From Coriaria nepalensis (lineage: Eukaryota; Streptophyta; Magnoliopsida; Cucurbitales; Coriariaceae): 64,000 nt of DNA. The stretch lies in NCBI GenBank assembly GCA_027186245.1, contig CP114489.1:9431501-9495500 (forward strand). Reading direction: 5' to 3'. The translations under genes and the position numbers were made by a program. Below, one piece after another: positions 38,870 to 51,419 of the stretch (positions are counted from its first letter, which is position 1; every line of letters begins with the position of its first letter). Below the pieces are notes generated by a model. That model did no database searches. It worked only from the letters and a program-made list of their open reading frames with translations, and was not told the origin of the DNA.

Positions 38870-41800
38870 ATCCCCTAAGCCCAAGCTTCAAACTATCCAA
38901 CAGCCATCAAAAAACTCGCCCATTTAGATTACCACAATTCGATTGAATACGGATAATTTTCTTAGATGGTCAGAGTCTGTCCGCATGTACATTAGGGGGA
39001 GAGGAACAATTGGCTACATCACAGGAGATACAGGGAAGCTAGACTTGAACGATCCAACCTGTACCATTTGGGATGCTGAAAATTCAATGGTGATGACATG
39101 GTTGGTCAACTCCATGACAAAAGAGATAGGTGCAAACTACCTTTGTTATCCTACTGCCAAGGAACTATGGGACAACATTTCATTGATGTACTCTTATCTA
39201 GGGAATCGGTCTCAAGTTTATGAATTAACCCTATGATTGAGGGAAATTCGCCAAGATGAGGATTTTGGAACCAAGTACTTTAATACTCTTAAAAGAATTT
39301 GGCAGGATCTTGACTTGTTCAATGATTATGAGTGGAAGTCACCTGAGGACTGCAATCAATATAAGAAGATGGTGGATACAGGACGAATATTCAATTTCTT
39401 GCAGGTTTAAATGTTGAATTTGATGAGGTATGTGATCAAATAATTAGAAGGAATCCTATGCCTTTAATAGGTGAAGTCTTTGTAGAGGTACATGGAGAAG
39501 AAAGTCATAGACATGTAATGTTAGGTAAGAAGGCTGCAGATTTGACTAGAAGTATAAAAGGGTCAGCCTTTGCCATACCTGAACCTCGAGCTAGCAGAAG
39601 GACCTACCAAAACCAGCATGCAGGAGACAAGAATAATTTGTACTGTGACTATTGTGGAAATACACGCCATACAAGAGAAAATTGTTATAACTTGCATGGA
39701 TGACCATCCTACAATAGGATAAATAAACAAGGTGAAAAGAATGTATCTGCAGCAAATAAGGTTGAGTCATCTGTGTTTGGTAAAAAGCAGTTAGATCACC
39801 TTTTAAAACTACTAAAATCCTATTCTTCACCTAATGCTCCTACTGGTTCGATGGCATATATAGGTTGATATCCTATAGCACTCTCGGCTCTAGGAAGAAC
39901 TGGCCATTGGATCATCGATTCAGAGGCTTCCAATCACATGACAAGTTTTTCCCAACTATTTGAGTCATATTCTGGTATAAAAAAAGTTAAGATAGCCGAT
40001 GGTAGTTTCTCACCCATTGTAGGAAAATGACACTTTAAAATTTTAGAAAATATCATCTTAAAATCAATCTTACATGTCCCAAAACTTGTAACCTTATGTC
40101 TGTTAGTAAACTGTCAAAGGAGTCTAATTGTTCCATCCTTTTTTCCTCTTTCACCTGTATGTTTAGGACGGAAACTTAAGGAAGATGATTGGAACTGCTA
40201 GGGGAAGTAATGGACTGTACTACTTTTATAAAACTGCTTTCAGGACTAAACAAGCTCAGGAATTAGGTAGTACCAGCTCAACCTTTGTCTCTGATAAGAT
40301 CATATTATGGAATAAGAGATTAGGACACCCTAATTTTTCATATTTAAAACATGTATTTTCTGCATTGTTTAAAGGAGTAAACCACTCATAATTGCATTGT
40401 GAAGCCTGTCATTTGGCTCAAGATCATCGTGTCTCTTTTCTAATAAAATTATATTCTAGTTCAATACCATTTTACTTGTTTCATAGTGATGTTTAGGGTC
40501 CATCTAAGATCAACACACTATCTGGAAAGAAATTGTTTGTTACTTTTATTGATGATCACACAAAAGTATGTTGTGTCTATTTAATGGAAAAGAAGTCTGA
40601 AGTTGAGCAAAGATTTAAAGATTTTTGTAAAATTATTGGAAATCAATTTCAAACAAAAATAGGTATTTTTAGAACATATAACGGAATATAATACTTTAAC
40701 AAACAGTTAGAAACATTTTTTTAGAAAAATATATTATTCATCAATCAACTTGTCGTGACATTTCACAACAAAATAATATTAATAAAGAAAAAAATAGACA
40801 TTTACAAGAAGTTACAAGAGCCATTATGTTTTCAATGAATGTTCCTAAATATCTAGGGGAAATGCTTTACTAACTGCCTATTATCTAATAAATAGAATGT
40901 CATCTCGAGTTTTGAAATTTGAAACACCTATACAGGTTTTAAAAGATTGTTTTCCCACAACTCAAATCATTGTAGATCTTCCTTTAAAAGTGTTCGGTTG
41001 CACCTGTTAAGTATATATACCAAATGCTTTTAGGTCAAAGTTAGAACCAAAATCTGAAAAATGTGTTTTCTTGGGTTATGCATCAAATAAAAGATGGCAT
41101 AAATGTTTTAATTCAGTCACAAAATGGTTCTTTGAAAGTATAGATGTAAACTTTGTTGAGCAACAACCTTATTTTTAGAAAAATGATTTTCAAAAAGAGA
41201 ATAAAATGGGTGAAAATAATTTTTAGGAAACTATATTTATGCCCTTAGTTAACTCTGATGAACATTTTCCTGAAATACTGGTTGAAAATATGGAAACTAG
41301 TGAAAGTACTCCTACTTCTATCCTGCCAAATGTGATTGTATCAAAGATAGGGGGAGATGTAATTCCACCGGAACCGGAGCTTCAGGTTTATACCAGAAAA
41401 CGGTTTCACAAAAATACTACAGCTCTAACTATTCCTTCATCAGATGACCAATCAAATCCACCGAATAACAACCCTACAACTCAGGTGAATCTTCCTTCTC
41501 TATCTCTTGATAATCTGTTTACTGATGATGATCTTGACATTCCTATTGCATTTAGAAAAGGAACTTGCACTTGCCCTCAACATCCTATGGAAAACTACTT
41601 ATCATATAAAAACTTGTCAAGCACTCATATAGCATTTGTGATTAGGACTCAAGTCTGTCTGTTCCAAGAACCATTCAGGAAGTCTTAGGTGATCTGAAGT
41701 GGAAATTGGTTGTGATAGAGGAGATGAATGCTCTTAGGAAGAACAACACTTGGAGTGGTATTGATCTGCCCGATAATAAGAAAATTGTTGGGTGTAAGTG

Positions 41801-43190
41801 GGTGTTCACAGTTAAGTGTAAAGCTGATAGAAGTGTGGAATGATACAAGGCGAAACTTGTAGCAAAATGATTTACCCAAACTCATAGTATTGGCTACCAA
41901 GAAAATTTTGCTCCTGTTGCTAAGATTAACTATATTAGAATACTCATTTCTCTTGTAGTTAACTCCAATTGGCCACTTCATCAATTCGATATTAAAAAAT
42001 GCCTTTTTAAATGGAGACTTACAAGAAGAAGTATATATGGACCTACCACCTGGATTTGAAGAAAGACTTAGGAAAGGGTAGAGTGTGCAAGTTGAAGAAA
42101 GCTCCATATGGAGTTAAGCAATCTCCTAGACTTGGTTTGAGCAGTTTGGGGAAATTATTAAGGGACATGGATTCTTACAAAGTCAAGCTGACCACACATT
42201 ATTTTTTAAACATTTGACCGAAGGTAAAATAACTATCTTGATTATTTATGTAGATGATATAATCATGACAGGTGATGACTCAATTGAAATTAACCACTTA
42301 AAAAGGAAGCTTGAAGCAGAATTTAAAGTCAAGGATTTGGGAAAACTAAAGTACTTCCTTGGAATGGAGTTTGCAAGGTCTAAAGAGAGAATTTTTGTCA
42401 ACCAAAGCAAATATGTTCTTGATCTACTCAAAGAAACAGGGGTGACCGGTTATAAGGCAGCATACACTCCTACTGAACCTAATGTAAAGTTGGAGACAAC
42501 ATCTCCTAATGAAGTAATGGATCAAGAACGTAACCAAAGATTGGTTAGGAGACTGATTTATCTAACACATACTAGACCTGACATTACTTTTGCAATAAGC
42601 ATTGTAAGTCAGTTCATGCATTCACCAAGGCCTACACACTTCGAAGCTGTGTTCATAATTTTAAGATACCTAAAAGGGACTCCAGGCAAAAGATTGATGT
42701 TCAAAAATAGAGGTCATCTTCAAGTTGAAACCTACACAGATATAGATTGGGTAGGTAATATAATTGACAGAAGATCTACCTCGGGCTATTGTACCTTTAT
42801 AGGAGGAAATTTTGTTACATGGAGAAGCAAGAAACAAAGTGTAGTGGCAAAAAGTTGTGTTGAAGTAGAATTGCGCTCGGTAGCACATGGTTTCTGTGAA
42901 GTATTATGGATTAAGCAACTTATAGGAGAATTGAAGGTTCCTACATCAACACCTATCAAAGTGTACTGACAAGAAGGCAACCATCTTTATAGCTCACAAT
43001 CCTTTCCTCCACGATAAGACAAGGCATGTAGAAGTGGACAAGCACTTCATTAAAGAACAAATAGACAGTGGTGTGTTATGCATGTCTTATATACCTACAG
43101 CTAGCCAAACAACAAATATACTCACCAAGGGACATCCTAAGGTGTTACATGAGACTTTAGTCAACAAGTTTGCCATGAGAGATATCTTCA
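38870..43190 (+). pseudogene. Decayed gag-pol of the nested copia element
   Basis: Gag (NFLRWSESVRMYIRGRG, ~38950; zinc-knuckle-like CDYCGNTRHTRENC, ~39645), protease with an altered site (IDSEAS where DSGA is usual, ~39918), integrase HHCC region (LWNKRLGHPNF, ~40307) and core, RT with YVDD (~42245), and RNase H (RRSTSGYC, ~42770) appear in order. Many stops interrupt them. The longest open block, 42214-42969, covers the RT palm to RNase H. Confidence 0.88.
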
Positions 43191-43208
43191 TGCAAACTTG
43201 AGGAGGAG

Positions 43209-43413
43209 TGTTGAAAGTTTTATCGGAACCCTGGGATTTAGGCTATAATTATGTATTATATTTGAGTAAATTCTATATTTAGATAAATAGAGAAATTAGT
43301 GGTATAGAATAGTAACTATAGGGATATGTTCTTTATTAAGCAGATTACTTTCCTATTTTGAATTCTAAAGAAAGATGGGTTGAATTATTTCATACCTTTA
43401 TTCTCTGTTTTTA
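43209..43413 (+). repeat. 3' LTR of the nested copia element
   Basis: It starts right after the purine tract and ends at the TTTAT duplication. The last ~48 bases have no counterpart in the left copy and do not end in the usual CA, a sign of rearrangement. Confidence 0.75.
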
Positions 43414-43418
43414 TTTAT

Positions 43419-44390
43419 TTACCACAAAAATTATGTCTTCTGCTACTTATTGGTATATGTTGATGATTTGGTGCTAACTGGAAGTGATCTGCCTTTTCTA
43501 TCTCATATCATTGACAAACTTGGAGTTACATTCTCATTGAAAGACATGGGCCAGCTTTACTTCTTCTTGGGCATGGAAGTCATCCCTACAAAATCAGGTA
43601 TCTTCCGATCCCATCACAAATACATTCGGGATCTTCTTTCAAAAAAAAAAAAAAATGATGGGTGCAAAGGAAGTCTCCACTCCACTCTCTACAAGCATGG
43701 CTATGAAACTGGTTGAGAGTTTCAAAGTGTCATTAAAGGTCTTTAGTATTTGTCTCTAACATGCCCAGACATCAGTTTCACCGTCAACAAATTATCCCAA
43801 TTCATGCATAAACCCACGGTCACTCATTGGGCAGCAGCAAAGCGACTCCTCCGGTACTTGAAACAAACCATCTTCCACGGCACCCACGTTCGAAAAAAAT
43901 TCAGGTTTTACTCTTACTACCTACTCTGATATTGATTGGGCTGGCAATTTTGATGACCGCACATCCACTTCAGCCTATATATGCCTTCTTGGATCCAATC
44001 CCATTTCCTGGAGTTCCAAGAAATAAAGAGTGGTTGCAAGATCATCCACCGAAGCTGAATATCGCTCTCTTGCAAATGTTGCTTCCGAAACAGTGTGTCT
44101 GCTATCATTATTCAAGGAACTTGGGCTACCAGTAAAAGCTAAACCAACATTGTTATGTGATAATTCGGGTGTCACATCTCAGTTTCAATCCTACTCAGCA
44201 CTCTCGTATGAAGCATATCCAACTTGATCTCCATTTCGTTCGTGATTTGGTTCAAAAGGGTGTTCTCAATGTTCAACATGTCAAAACTTAAGATCAGCTA
44301 GCAGATTTACCGACCAAGCCATTATCTCGACAACACATGGACTCTCAAACTCAAGATTGGATTAGCTGATGGCACCTCCATCTTGCGGGA
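43419..44390 (+). pseudogene. Outer copia pol, 3' part (rest of RT, RNase H)
   Basis: The RT resumes with the catalytic YVDD (LVYVDDLVLTG, 43445 on) and GMEVIPTKSGIF. An A-rich slippage tract (43629-43644) breaks the frame. RNase H remnants (VARSSTEAEYRSLA, LLCDNSG) follow in another frame. The purine tract and 3' LTR come next. Confidence 0.85.
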
Positions 44391-44393
44391 GCG

Positions 44394-44659
44394 TATCAGG
44401 GAAGACTCTTCAAATCAAGCTCAAGATCTCAAAACATAATTTAGAAAATACGATTGTACCATCAAAGAAATATTCTGTAACAGCTACAAGAATCACATTT
44501 AAATATGCTTTAATTGCTAGGCTTAATTTTAACTATCTTCCCTAAAATAGGATCAATACTGTTGTATATATTCTGGCACTATCATTTGTAAAATGTGTGT
44601 TGAATTCTTCATCAATAGCAATAAGAATTTATGTTCTAATCTTCATTAAAATCTCATCA
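44394..44659 (+). repeat. 3' LTR of the outer copia element
   Basis: Partner of 35137-35408. A purine-rich stretch (GCGGGAGCG) ends directly before it, as expected for the polypurine tract. Confidence 0.9.
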
Positions 44660-45187
44660 GAAGGTAGCCAGAGTGGGAAAAAATGAAGATTAGATAAAAC
44701 CGTATTCAAAATAGTGTTTTAGGAGTTAATCATATGAAAAAAAAAAAAAAAATTAGATAACAAAAATAGGATCAGAATTTAAAATGAAAATCATCTTTTA
44801 ATATTTTGACTAATGTGTGGCTCCTAGTTATTGGAAGTTTCATGTTAAAATATAGTTACCTTTAAATTTTCTCTCATTTTTCATGTTGTTTTGGTGCCTT
44901 AACACGCAACAACAACAACAAAAAAATGATAGTTTTCAAAACAAAGAATAATGATCCGTGCCGCCTTATCAGAACTCCCCAATCCCATGCTGATGTGTTC
45001 ATAGTAAGTTAACTTTGTCTTCTTCCTATGTTCCCTGTTAGGCTTATTTTTCTTATTCAAGATTCTTTTTCTATTTTATTATTTATTTTCTTAATTATTG
45101 ACAAACCAGTCAAAGTGAAGGTCTTATAATTGAATTTTCATGGTGGGCGACTGTCTTATCATACATATATATATATATATATCTAGA

Positions 45188-45220
<33 letters not shown>

Positions 45221-45272
45221 ATAACGTATACGTATGCAGAAGAAGATTCTTTAGATAAGTTTCATTTCAATA
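44660..45272. other. Intergenic / probable promoter of the kinase gene, with (AT)n-(GTAT)n
   Basis: AT-rich DNA without a gene. A compound microsatellite at 45165-45223 (AT, then ATGT repeats) ends about 50 bases before the chosen start codon. Confidence 0.5.
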
Positions 45273-48137
45273 ATGAGGAGCAAGAAAGAAATGAAAATGA
45301 AGGAAGAGAGAAGAAGAAAAGAGCAAGTTTTCTCGGGAATTATAATGGACAGTAGTCATGGTTTTTCAGAATTACTGATCAACTCCGACCTTACAGGAAT
45401 TTCCCTATTAGCACACCATTTAATAGCAATTCATGTTTCTTTAGATTATTCAAATATAGGAAATGAACCAGAATTCTGGAAAGGTTTTCCTGTGGTGAAG
45501 AAGGTTTGCTTGCTCTCTCCTGTGTTTTTTTTATCTAGAGTTCATATTGTTAATTTTTTTTTTTTTTTATTTATGGAATTGAAGATTAAGAACTCGAAAT
45601 TTTTTCCTTGTTTTCAGATCAATCTAGGGGGTTCGATTTCTCGAGAAAATTTGGCTAAGAAATTCATCAAGAGACTAGCTAAACGTTGTGCTGCAATGGC
45701 CGTCATGTTAGAAATAGACCCAACCAGCCCATTAACGTAATTATGGACCTTCTTTTTTTGTTAATTTTAAAATTTTATTCATTTTTTCCCACTAACCCGA
45801 ATGGGACCGGAATATTCCCAGGAATTGGATCTCAATTGCCGGAAATTATGCGAATGGCTTACCGGCGAATAGTATTGTACTTGCTGTTCACAAGGGAAAG
45901 ACTATTTTCAAAAGGCAGTCATTAGTTCCTCAGCTTGAAGGTTTGTATATATACATACATATATATAATTTTAATTATGTAACCCTATCATCACAGCACA
46001 TCAAAATTTGTTTGAATATATTCTAAACATGTATAAGTTATTCAGGTTTTACTCTAGACTTGAGGGCTGATTTATATGAAGAAACCGAGTCCGATTCAGT
46101 TCAAGCTTGTAAAGATATTGATAGTAGAAATAAAAGCAGTTCAGAAGATGAAAAGAAAGAAGGCGGCCTTGGTTTTAATTATACCAAGAAATGTCATTTG
46201 GATTCAATCTCTCAAGCTAGAAGTATGTCTGTGGTTCAATGGGTTATGAGCTTACCAACTCGATCGAACCAGAACGATTCCGCGTTTGAAAACAAACACA
46301 AGGCAAAAAAATATTCCTCAAGTTCATTTTCCTTTGTTCTAGACGATTATCCGGAATCAACACCTGGTTGGCCTCTTCGGTTCCTATCAACTTCAAAAAG
46401 TCTATTAGACTCATTTAGACAATATTCCAAAGAGGAAGATTCCAAACAGTTAAGGGAATCTAGAGGGTTTCTAAATCGACCCAAATCGTCTCCTTACAAG
46501 CAGTTTAGCTATAAAGAGTTGGAAAATGCAACTTCTGGTTTTTCTAAAGGTCAGTTTAATTTTAATTTATTTTTCTCCAGAAGTAAAAACTGTTTCTTTT
46601 TTTTGACATTTCATTAATTAACAGAAAATTTTATCGGAGAGGGGGGGTGTAGTCTGGTGTATCGAGGAAATCTCCGGGATGGAAAGTCTGTGGTAGTTAA
46701 GACACTAAAACCATATAAGGAAGCTCGGGATGATTTTTCCCTGGAAATAGACATAGTCTCTTCAATCAAGCACAAGTACATTGCTCCTCTTGTCGGTATA
46801 TGTGTAGAAAATGAATGCCTTATGTCAGTTTATGACTACTTTCCTAAAGGAAGTCTAGAGGAGAGCTTACATGGTAATTAATCTTCTGTATCTATAAGTT
46901 TATCCATTTATAATATTGGTTTCTTTTTCTTTATATCTTTTTTTTTTTTGTTTTCCAATGAAGTTGATGGCAAAAGATGTACTTTTCCGTGGAAAAAGAG
47001 GTTTAGAATTGCCGTCAAGATTGCCGAGGCATTAAGTTACCTTCATGATGAATGTTCTAGGCCGATCATTCATAGGGATGTAAAATCATCGAACATTCTT
47101 CTTTCCGATCAGTTCGAACCAAAGGTACTTACTTCAAATGAAATTTTAAGACAAGAATAATAACGGTTAACTATAAGTGAATATTTTCAGTGTTTTACTC
47201 GATTAACTAACTTTGACTATCACAACTATGCAGTTATCAGACTTTGGGATTGCAATATGGGGCCCAAAAGATTCTAGAGAAGTGATAAACAATGATGTGG
47301 TGGGAACATTTGGGTATATTGCTCCAGAGTACTTGATGCAGGGAAGGGTCAGTGACAAAATTGATGTCTATGCATTTGGTGTGCTTCTTCTTGAGCTCTT
47401 ATCTGGTAGAAGCCCAATTAGCACACAACCTTCTGATGGCCCACAAATCCTAGTTAAGTGGGTAAGATTCTAACCACTCTAGTTAGCTTACTCTCATTGA
47501 ACTGAAAACTGAAGTTCAATCAAACTAATACTTGATTAGTAACATTGGTATAACAGAAGTTTGGACTCAAGACAATTCTATTATTATTGATGTAGGCAAA
47601 GGATTTGTTAAAGGGCAAAGATCTTGATGCATTGTTGGACCCAAAGCTAAATGGGGATTTCATAGCTGTTGAGGCACAAAGAATGGTTTTAGCAGCTAGT
47701 CTTTGCATCAATCACTCGGCTCGACAGCGTCCCGCCGCCATCGAGGTAAAATAAATTCTTCAAAAGTTTCATTTTAAGTGCTTCAAATTTGTAAAATTAG
47801 ATCTACATCCCTCTAACTTTTATAACTTATAATTAGGTCCCTAATTTTCAAATTTCAATCCTCTGCTCCATTTTAAAAATACGTTTGAATACAGGTTGTA
47901 AAGCTTCTAAGAGGGGAAAAGGGTGAAGATGAGCTAGTCAACTATGATGCTCTAGTTGATGTAAAGCTGCTAATTAATGATGAAAACGAAACAGAAGATG
48001 AAGACAAGCCCTTTCTAGATTTGGATTGCAAGTCGTATCTGGATTTTGCAATGCTTGATACAGTTAAATCATTATCTCGTTCGAAAATTATGTCCCCTCG
48101 TTTAAAGTTAGGTGATTACCTAAAACAACCACAATGA
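45273..48137 (+). CDS. Receptor-like cytoplasmic kinase with USP-like N-terminus, 667 aa
   Basis: Probable Ser/Thr kinase of the plant family joining a universal-stress-protein-like domain to a cytoplasmic kinase (RLCK VI/PERK-like). Exons: 45273-45503, 45618-45736, 45822-45940, 46046-46549, 46625-46873, 46964-47124, 47234-47461, 47596-47745, 47895-48137, totalling 2004 nt. The glycine loop [11 protein letters not shown] is at 329-339, the ATP lysine K350, HRD at 444-446 (an RD kinase), DFG at 464-466 and GTFGYIAPE at 485-493, so it looks catalytically competent. Residues 1-156 resemble a USP fold only loosely ([28 protein letters not shown]). The usual nucleotide-binding loop is not obvious. 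There is no signal peptide or membrane segment. The start codon is the first in-frame ATG after the microsatellite and is less certain than the rest. Confidence 0.88.
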
Positions 48138-49689
48138 TAATTTCAAGACCTATATAATATTCTTCATTTAATTCATCAACCCACTGTTAATATATCTTTT
48201 TCTTTTTCAATCCCTACGATGCTATCAAGCTATCACCTCATTGTCAAAACATATCGACGGCCGATTTACATAGTATTAGAGAAAGTAAATCTGATCGATA
48301 CACATACGCATGCAATGTATTGTGATATTTAAGAAGGAAAATTGAGAAAAACAGAACCCTAATGCAATACACATATATGTTTGAATTTTGAAATAATTAA
48401 TAGAGAAATAAATTTCTTAAGGTTGATCATTGTGATCATGAGTATAAGAAATTAAGCCCATACTTGCTAGCAACTAAGGTAGATAGCCTTAATTGGGGCT
48501 GATAGAAAACTTCTATAAGACCTAAAAAGAAGAAGTTATGAGGTCAAGGCCTAAAATTCCAAGACCTCAAAAGGGCCAGAATAAAAGCCGAAACATAAAA
48601 AATGTCCCCCCCGAAACTAAACAATACCCAAAAACGGGGGAGGGCTGAATAAAACTCGTATCAAAGCTGTAGAATACGTTTATTATACCTATAACTATAT
48701 ATATACATATATATGTAGTATATGATATATAATAAAAGTTAAACTTATGCACAGAATTAGGTCACAAGTGAAATTTCAAATTTCTATAATAAGCTATATG
48801 GCCAATTTTTAACCAAATTTCTTAAAAATTATTGGTTAATTAATAATTTATAACTAAATTTCTTAAAATGCACATATTTTTCATAATAAATTATTAAATT
48901 TAATATTAAATATAAATTAATAATTAGCCGCATCATTCATTTGAAAAAAATATATTTTTTTTAATCTAAAGAAAACCCTAAAATATAAAATCAGAAAATC
49001 CTAAAACTTAAAACCCTAATTGATAATAAAAACGAAAAAGAAATGTTTGCAAAAATAAATAAATAAAAATTATAAAATCATGACTTTATTTTCTTATCTA
49101 AAATAAAAATTTTGATAATAATTTCTCTATATGTTGGTTTAACCATGTAATATATCGAAATATCTATTAAAGTTTTTTTTTTAAAAATATTCTAAATATA
49201 TTAGATACATACATCGTATCGTATGTATATATATATATATAAAGTTAAGCATAGATATAAAATTACGCTTCTATTAGTTGATATATTTTACAATCAAATT
49301 TCTTAAAATATTTTCATTTCATGAGGCCTATCATAACTGGATAAGCAGCCTCGACAGTATCCTATTCACATGAAGCAAAATAAGAGGACATTCTTAGTTG
49401 GCATGCATTATGCGTAGTGAAAATGATTACTACAATATTGTCGCATGTGTAACATACTAATCAGGGAATAGGGAACCGATTCCGAAGTAAGGAAATGGTG
49501 TTGTGGAAAACTCTCGGGAGCGGATAGGGTGCATGCACGTGCTGTGTTTTCATTTCGACTGTTTATGTAGATTGAACGGTCAAAAAAATTGTCACATTAA
49601 AAATATATTATACGAATTAGTATACAGCTTGTAAATGACTCATATATTCTTAGAAACATCTTCGCAGGTCATAATACATTATATTTCTC
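48138..49689. other. AT-rich intergenic region
   Basis: No gene was recognised. The stretch contains long AT-rich runs and an (AT)n at about 49215-49241. Confidence 0.5.
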
Positions 49690-51079
49690 TTCCTCATTTC
49701 TCTTTATTGCAGAATTCTAACTGCGAAGGTCTCCCTCTCCATCTCAAATCGTGAGCTCTCCCTCTTCCCTTTCCATCTCCATCTTTGCTCTGCTGGTCCT
49801 TACTCGTGAAGCGATTCATCTCCATCTTTGTTCTCCCTGCTCGCGACCTTTGTGCACTAGCATCGACGCACACCAAACTCTTCACGTGCAAATCTAAGAA
49901 TTGCAAAATAGGTTTTGTTTATTTCATGTAGATCTCGATCTCTCTCCAAATTAATGTGCAACCCTTTCTTTCTTCTTTTCCTTTTATAATAATATCCGTC
50001 AAGTGTCGACACAAAATTTTTGAGGATCTTTGTGTATGTGAGAAGGAAAGAAGGAGAAAACCAAAAATGGATAAGAGACCAAAAAAGTCTAATCATGCTA
50101 AGGTTTGCTTTCCTCTTTACTCCTGTTCTTTTTACAATTTTTTTTTTTTTTTGCTTTCTTCTTTGTGTGCTCTTCAATTTGGGATTTTATTTCTCTAATT
50201 GTTTAATGTTCTTTGTTAAGGTTTACAGTTTGTATTTTTTTCACCACTTTTATATGCTATGCAACTTGATTTTTGTTTGTATTCATGATAGGCAGTTTAT
50301 AGTGTTTTTTTTTTTTTTGGAGGTAGGGATGTTCACGGTTGGATCATAGATGTGAGTTGATGCATCTTCTCTAGTCTGTAAACTTGCATCGTTCTTGAAA
50401 TTTATTTTTTTATAAATAATTTTCATGACAGTATTAGAATAACTACATCATTATAGATAGATAGTTCATTTTACAGGAAAGTTAGGAAATCAAAAGAGAA
50501 GTGTTTAATTGAAATATAATAATTTGTGAATATAGTTTCCATAAGTAGTACAAGCAGTTGAATTTGACTTCAATTTAATTACTGTTTTAAATTCCTTTGC
50601 AATATTAGCTTGAAATAGATCTCTCTCCCTCTCTCTAAATTAATCTATGTTTCTTCATGGTTTGTGTTGCAAGATTTGATTTAGGGATTTTCAACCTAGA
50701 CCTCCCCTCAGGATTCAATTCGTGTTTAATTTGAAATGAGGTATTTAGAGATTTTCGCTTTAGGGATTTTGACACATGGTTTAATTCAAATTAGGGATAG
50801 CTGAATTTGTGGTTAGGGTTTAATTGATTTATGGCTAGATGGATGTCAATTTGTCTGATTAAAACAATGTTGGAACATAACATTTTGATTCAGAAATTTG
50901 TACTTGATTTCATTGTATGTTGAAAATTTTTTATTTAACAATTAGAATACAACATACTTTTTTTTTTTTTTTTACAGATTATCTGTAGATTTTTATGTTT
51001 TATCATATTTTGTGTTTTGATATTTTTTTTCATTAGGCTATTGATTTTGAATGGTTAGAATGGAATGATAATTATTGAT
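49690..51079 (+). other. Leader-like CT-rich stretch and a 12-codon orphan exon
   Basis: A CT-rich, 5'-UTR-like segment (49725-49850) is followed by ATG at 50067 with 12 codons (MDKRPKKSNHAK) and a good GT donor. The motif resembles the first exon of plant Myb/SANT-like genes linked to PIF/Harbinger transposons, but no continuing exon was found. It may be a gene relic, or the leader of the GRF zinc-finger gene downstream. Confidence 0.3.
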
Positions 51080-51400
51080 AAATGTCAAGTTAGAATGCTT
51101 AGAATGTCAAGTTAAATGCTTATTATTGAATGGTTGGGTTATAATGGTTATTGAAGAATGTCATTTGCTGGAAAGTTTGAATGGTTAAAATGTCATTATT
51201 GAATGATTGTTGAAAAATGGTTGTTCATGTTCGGTATCATTGAAAAATTCAAGTTAGAATAGTTACTATTGAAATTTTTTATTAATTATTATATATAATT
51301 ATTCAGTAAAATTAGAATATTTATTAATAATTTTGCCAAGTTAGAATGGTTATTCTATCAAGTTAGAGTGGTTACTCAATCAAGTTAGAATGATCGTTTT
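51080..51400. repeat. Degenerate minisatellite of CAAGTTAGAATGGTTATT-like units
   Basis: The core CAAGTTAGAATG recurs with changes near 51087, 51107, 51250, 51337, 51358 and 51382, linked by ATTGAA-rich spacers. It ends just before the GRF zinc-finger start codon. Confidence 0.65.
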
Positions 51401-51419
51401 TACAAGTGTGGGTTAGAAC

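Larger units (their letters stand above)
38636..43413 (+). mobile_element. Ty1/copia LTR retrotransposon nested in the outer element
   Basis: A second plus-strand copia element sits inside the RT of the outer one. A perfect 5-bp duplication TTTAT flanks it (38631-38635 and 43414-43418), and skipping it keeps the outer RT in frame. The LTRs (from 38636 and from 43209) start TGTTGAAAG. They align for about 155 bp with ~15 differences, but their distal ends do not match, so one LTR end is rearranged. A purine tract (GAGGAGGAG, 43200-43208) precedes the right LTR. The gag resembles that of the intron-19 element, so the two are probably from related families. Confidence 0.9.
35137..44659 (+). mobile_element. 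Ty1/copia LTR retrotransposon (outer, split by a nested element)
   Basis: LTRs at 35137-35408 and 44394-44659 bound a plus-strand copia element, with flanks GAAGA (35132-35136) and GAAGG (44660-44664) as a 4-of-5 target duplication. The LTRs start TATCAGGG, so the usual TG start is not seen, and end CATCA. A weak primer site (TGATATCAGGA, 35409-35419) follows the left LTR. Internal remnants in order are gag with a CCHC knuckle (CQLCDQLGHIAKYC, 36312-36360), protease (LIDSATS), integrase (36840-37450), reverse transcriptase split at 38635/43419, and RNase H (43860-44340). Stops and frameshifts throughout make it inactive. The motif GMEVIPTKSG suggests the Ale/Retrofit lineage, but only tentatively. 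Confidence 0.92.

Noticed and set aside
35137..44659. Reading the segment as two adjacent elements
   Set aside because: LTR pairing, the TTTAT duplication and continuation of the RT frame show nesting instead.
45630..45660. Sequence resembling a tRNA T-arm (GGTTCGATTTC)
   Set aside because: It lies in a kinase exon and no cloverleaf can be drawn around it.
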